NCBI GenBank assembly: GCA_013204265.1
Contig: JABMOG010000234.1
Location: 1 to 38,996 of the forward strand
Direction of reading: 5' to 3'
DNA length: 38,996 nucleotides
Origin: Rhodospirillales bacterium
Lineage (GTDB): Bacteria > Pseudomonadota > Alphaproteobacteria > Rhodospirillales > Casp-alpha2
The notes beneath the pieces are model-generated. The model saw only the letters and a program-made list of their open reading frames with translations. It had not been told where the DNA came from and made no database searches. Both the position numbers and the translations under genes were made by a program. How positions within the stretch are numbered: position 1 is the stretch's first letter; the number at the start of each line of letters is the position of its first letter. Below, in pieces: positions 35,614 through 38,996 of the stretch.

Positions 35614-37530
35614 TTAGACTTGCGCAGTGGTTGGCTTGCGCCGAAACCGGCCAATCAGGGTGGCGACAATAGCGCCGGCGGCCAAGAGCAGCGGAATGAG
35701 CCCGATGTTGATGAATTTGAGGAAGGCTTCGAGCCGGTCCAGTTCCTCTCTCAAGGCTCGTTGCACGTCGCGCAGATCACCCCGGATGGCAATCATTTGC
35801 CCCTTGATGGCGTCGATGGTGGCGTTGTCCTCGGCGCTGATGATGATCGCGCCCTCGACACCGCCACGGCGTTCCAGGGTGTGCAGTTTATTGCGGGCGG
35901 CTTCCAGTTTTTCCTTCAAGGTTTGTTCCTTGGCGCGGAATTTCCGTTCCGCCTTCTGGCGGATGTTCTGAACCATGGTAAAAGGCCGGGCAGAGGCGGT
36001 GCGCCCGCGCAGTCCGATCAGGGCGTCGCTGCCGCCCAGATTATCTAGCGCGTTGACGACAAAATCGGCGTTGTTGGCGTATGGCACGAACATCTGCTGA
36101 CCCAGGAGCTCGCGCACCTCGGCCCAGAACCGCTGGTGCAGCATATCGGCATCGGCGACAACGATAAGATTGGCGGGCCTGGCCGAGCGCGCCAGATGTT
36201 TTTCGGGAACGCCCTTGGCCGCTTTGCCTTTGTCGGGGCCGGTGGTTTCTTTCGGCGCGCCCCCGGCAAAGACGGTTGTCAGCGTGCCCTGAACCCGTGC
36301 GGCCAACATCAGCGCCTTGTCTTGCGCCTTGAAATCGCGGAACAGCGCAACCGCGTCGGGCCGCCGGATAACCTTTTCGGCGTCGATCGCCATGGCGCGC
36401 GGGCCAATCGAAATCAGCGACTGAATGCGCACCCCCTCAAGGCCGGTTTTTTCCAGGATGCCGGCGCCAGCCATGTTGATGGCGCTGAGATCGCCGGTGA
36501 CGGCGTCGGTGGGATCAAAATTCTTTTTACCGAGACCAAGCCAGACCACATAGTCGATGACGGATGTTTTTCCACCAGCCCGCACGTTTACGCGGCGTGC
36601 AGTGTCAAGGTCGCCGGCGACTTTGTTATCCGCCATTTTTAATCCCCAGCCTGTGAGGATTTTGTTGAAATCGGAAGTAGGTAGGCTGACCATCCGCCCG
36701 TCGGCGGGCACGTCGACTTCGGCGTTGGCGTCTACGAACACCAGCGCCCGTCCGCCGCCAAGCACAAACTGGTCGATGGCGTACAGTGTAAAATCATCGA
36801 ACCCCTTGGGATGCACCAGCATCAGGATATCGATGTCGCCGGGAATCTGGCGCAGTTCGGTCGGCAGGGGGTGGACCTCAAAAAACTCAGCAATCTGGTC
36901 GAAGATTGCCCAGCGCGGGGTCTGGGTGAAGGGCGGGCGCGAGGCCCCGCCGGTGATCGGCAACGACGACATTATGCCGACGACTTTACGTTTCGGGTCG
37001 GCCAGGGTGTAGACAATTTTGGTCAGGTCATATTCGAGAAAGGTCTCGCGTTCCGGCGAGAAAAACGGGATGGCGGCTTTATCATCGGTGCTGTTGGACC
37101 CAGCCAGCCCGAAATAGCCGAGGTCGCCGGCGTTGTTGAGAGGCAGGCCCTGCAGACCGGCTGCGACGGCGGCGTCCTCGGTGGTGGAAAATTGCTCCGG
37201 GTTGATTACTTCCAGGCGAACCTTGCCGCCGGAAATATCCTGATAGCGGGCCAACAGTTCGCGGATGCGCTCGAAATAGGTCGCGTGCTGCGGGCTGCGC
37301 TCGCCGAGAAGTTTGCTGTAATATAATTTAAGGGAAATCGGCTCTTCGATATTTGCGAGAACATTCCTTGTCCCTTGCGACAGGGTAAACAGCCGGTCTT
37401 CGGTGAGGTCGAGGCGGACGGTCTGAAAAGCCGCGTTGGAAAAAATGTTTACGGCGAAGAACAACACCACGCCGAGCACCAGGGCGGCGATGGCCAGTTT
37501 CGATCGCTCAATGGTTTCGATCCACCGCAT
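35614..37530 (-). CDS. GldG-like ABC transport auxiliary protein
   Basis: VRLDLTEDRLFTLSQGTRNVLANIEEPISLKLYYSKLLGERSPQHATYFERIRELLARYQDISGGKVRLEVINPEQFSTTED; C-terminal TM. Confidence 0.88.
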   Translation of the reverse strand: MRWIETIERSKLAIAALVLGVVLFFAVNIFSNAAFQTVRLDLTEDRLFTLSQGTRNVLANIEEPISLKLYYSKLLGERSPQHATYFERIRELLARYQDISGGKVRLEVINPEQFSTTEDAAVAAGLQGLPLNNAGDLGYFGLAGSNSTDDKAAIPFFSPERETFLEYDLTKIVYTLADPKRKVVGIMSSLPITGGASRPPFTQTPRWAIFDQIAEFFEVHPLPTELRQIPGDIDILMLVHPKGFDDFTLYAIDQFVLGGGRALVFVDANAEVDVPADGRMVSLPTSDFNKILTGWGLKMADNKVAGDLDTARRVNVRAGGKTSVIDYVVWLGLGKKNFDPTDAVTGDLSAINMAGAGILEKTGLEGVRIQSLISIGPRAMAIDAEKVIRRPDAVALFRDFKAQDKALMLAARVQGTLTTVFAGGAPKETTGPDKGKAAKGVPEKHLARSARPANLIVVADADMLHQRFWAEVRELLGQQMFVPYANNADFVVNALDNLGGSDALIGLRGRTASARPFTMVQNIRQKAERKFRAKEQTLKEKLEAARNKLHTLERRGGVEGAIIISAEDNATIDAIKGQMIAIRGDLRDVQRALREELDRLEAFLKFINIGLIPLLLAAGAIVATLIGRFRRKPTTAQV

Positions 37531-37533
37531 AGC

Positions 37534-38268
37534 TCAGGCTGCCTTTTTCAGGTCGAGAACGATGATGGTGGCAAACAGCCAGAACGCGATCAGCGAGAAA
37601 AAGAAAATCACGTCCCTAAGGTCGATGACGCCCTTGGTGACGGCGGCAAAATGGGTCAGGAAGCTCATCGAGGCAATGGTCTTCACCACGACCTCGGGCG
37701 TCCAGTCGCGGAAGAAATTCAACACCAGATCGAGGCCGCTCATGGTGAACAGAAAACACACGGTGGCGGTGACGATGAAGGCAACGACCTGGTTTTTGGT
37801 CATGGCGGAGATGCACGACCCGATGGCGAGAAACGCACCGGCCATGAAAAAACTACCAAAATAACTGGCGACGATGACCCCGTTGTCGGGGTCGCCCAGC
37901 ACATTGACGCTGATCCAGATGGGAAACGTTCCCAACAGCGCAATACCCAAAAACGCCCACGCCGCGAAATATTTACCGAGCACGGCTCCCGGCATCGACA
38001 CCGGCAGGGTCATCAGGATTTCAATGGTCCCGGTCTTGCGTTCCTCGGCCCACAGGCGCATGGAGACGGCGGGAACCAACATCAGGTAGAGCCACGGGTG
38101 ATACATGAAGAATGTCACCAGGCTGGCCTGTTCGCGGGTAAAAAATCGTCCGATGTAAAAAGCGAAGGCTCCGGTCAACGCCAGAAAGATGACGATGAAT
38201 ATATAGGCCAGCGGGGTCGCGAAATAGCTTCTGAGTTCGCGCTTGGCGATGATGGCGATATTACGCAT
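37534..38268 (-). CDS. ABC-2 type permease (GldF-like)
   Basis: MRNIAIIAKRELRSYFATPLAYIFIVIFLALTGAFAFYIG...MRLWAEERKTGTIEILMTLPVS. Confidence 0.9.
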   Translation of the reverse strand: MRNIAIIAKRELRSYFATPLAYIFIVIFLALTGAFAFYIGRFFTREQASLVTFFMYHPWLYLMLVPAVSMRLWAEERKTGTIEILMTLPVSMPGAVLGKYFAAWAFLGIALLGTFPIWISVNVLGDPDNGVIVASYFGSFFMAGAFLAIGSCISAMTKNQVVAFIVTATVCFLFTMSGLDLVLNFFRDWTPEVVVKTIASMSFLTHFAAVTKGVIDLRDVIFFFSLIAFWLFATIIVLDLKKAA

Positions 38269-38996
38269 CGGCAAAATCCTCCGGCGCCGTAATTTTACGG
38301 AAGACGTCGTCCAGGGCACCGCGTTCAACGAACAGCTCGCGCACCGGAGTGTTCGTTGCGCGCAGCATTTCTCCGACGGCGTCGGCGATGGTGGCGCCGC
38401 CCGCCGCCTGCGCCCGCAGGCGCCGCACCCCGTTTGTCTCGCCCACAAACGAGACATCCTCGACCGCCGTGACGCCGCTCACGCTTTCCAGATTGCGCCG
38501 CAAATTATCGGCGGCGGCGGCATCGACGGTAATCAGCACGGCGTTGTGGTTTTGCGCCTGGGCCAGCAGGTCGGCCGGTGTGCCATCGGCCAGAAGGCGG
38601 CCGTGGGCGATGATGATGGCGCGCGAACAAACGGCCTCGACCTCTTCCAGGATATGGGTGGAAATGATGATCGCCCTGTCTTGCGACATTTCGCGGATCA
38701 GGGACCGGACCTGATGTTTCTGGTTCGGGTCCAGGCCATCGGTCGGTTCGTCCATGATCAGAATTTCCGGGTCGTGCAACATGGCCTGGGCCAACCCAAC
38801 ACGCCGCTTGAAGCCCTTGGACAATGTGTCGATGGGCTGGCGGGTGACGCCCCGGATATCGACCTTGTCGACGACGGAATCGACCCGGCGGCGTTTTTCC
38901 GCGCCATCGAAACCACGGATTTCGGCGATAAAACCCAGGTAGGATTCCGGCGTCATGTCGCCGTAGGTGGGCGCACCCTCGGGCAGGTAGCCGATG
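38261..38996 (-). CDS. ABC transporter ATP-binding protein, N-terminus outside the window
   Basis: IGYLPEGAPTYGDMTPESYLGFIAEIRGF, LSKGFKRRVGLAQAMLHDPEILIMDEPTDGLDPNQ; frame remains open to the window edge; stop overlaps the permease start by 8 nt. Confidence 0.92.
   Translation of the reverse strand, partial: IGYLPEGAPTYGDMTPESYLGFIAEIRGFDGAEKRRRVDSVVDKVDIRGVTRQPIDTLSKGFKRRVGLAQAMLHDPEILIMDEPTDGLDPNQKHQVRSLIREMSQDRAIIISTHILEEVEAVCSRAIIIAHGRLLADGTPADLLAQAQNHNAVLITVDAAAADNLRRNLESVSGVTAVEDVSFVGETNGVRRLRAQAAGGATIADAVGEMLRATNTPVRELFVERGALDDVFRKITAPEDFADA

Noticed and set aside
1-38996. CRISPR array, toxin-antitoxin, restriction-modification or phage defence system
   Set aside because: No regularly spaced repeats and no recognisable Cas, nuclease-methylase, toxin or phage proteins among the ORFs.

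Overview
This 39 kb chromosomal window looks like an alphaproteobacterium, probably Rhodospirillales-like; that is inferred from gene content and protein style only. Most of it is conserved housekeeping: the 3' part of SRP RNA, dnaX, ybaB, recR, rmuC, def, fmt, truA, dapE, dapD, a HAD 5'-nucleotidase, argB, engB, yidC, yidD, rnpA, rpmH, ggt, purC, panB, panC, a tRNA-Arg(ACG), and a GldG/DUF4340-type ABC transporter cluster that runs off the right edge. No CRISPR array, transposase, integrase or prophage was seen. Points worth a second look: (1) a coupled three-gene unit, PAS/GAF-GGDEF diguanylate cyclase plus two tandem DUF2336-like paralogs, sitting inside an otherwise conserved argB/dapD/dapE neighbourhood; (2) a DnaX whose tau C-terminal domain seems mostly missing while its terminal motif is kept; (3) a low-coding relic region at about 26.84-27.53 kb with a serine-protease-like fragment; (4) an AT-rich palindromic operator candidate upstream of a secreted protein/lipoprotein pair that separates dnaX from ybaB-recR; (5) several uncharacterised conserved genes. 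No clearly new defence or mobile system is visible.
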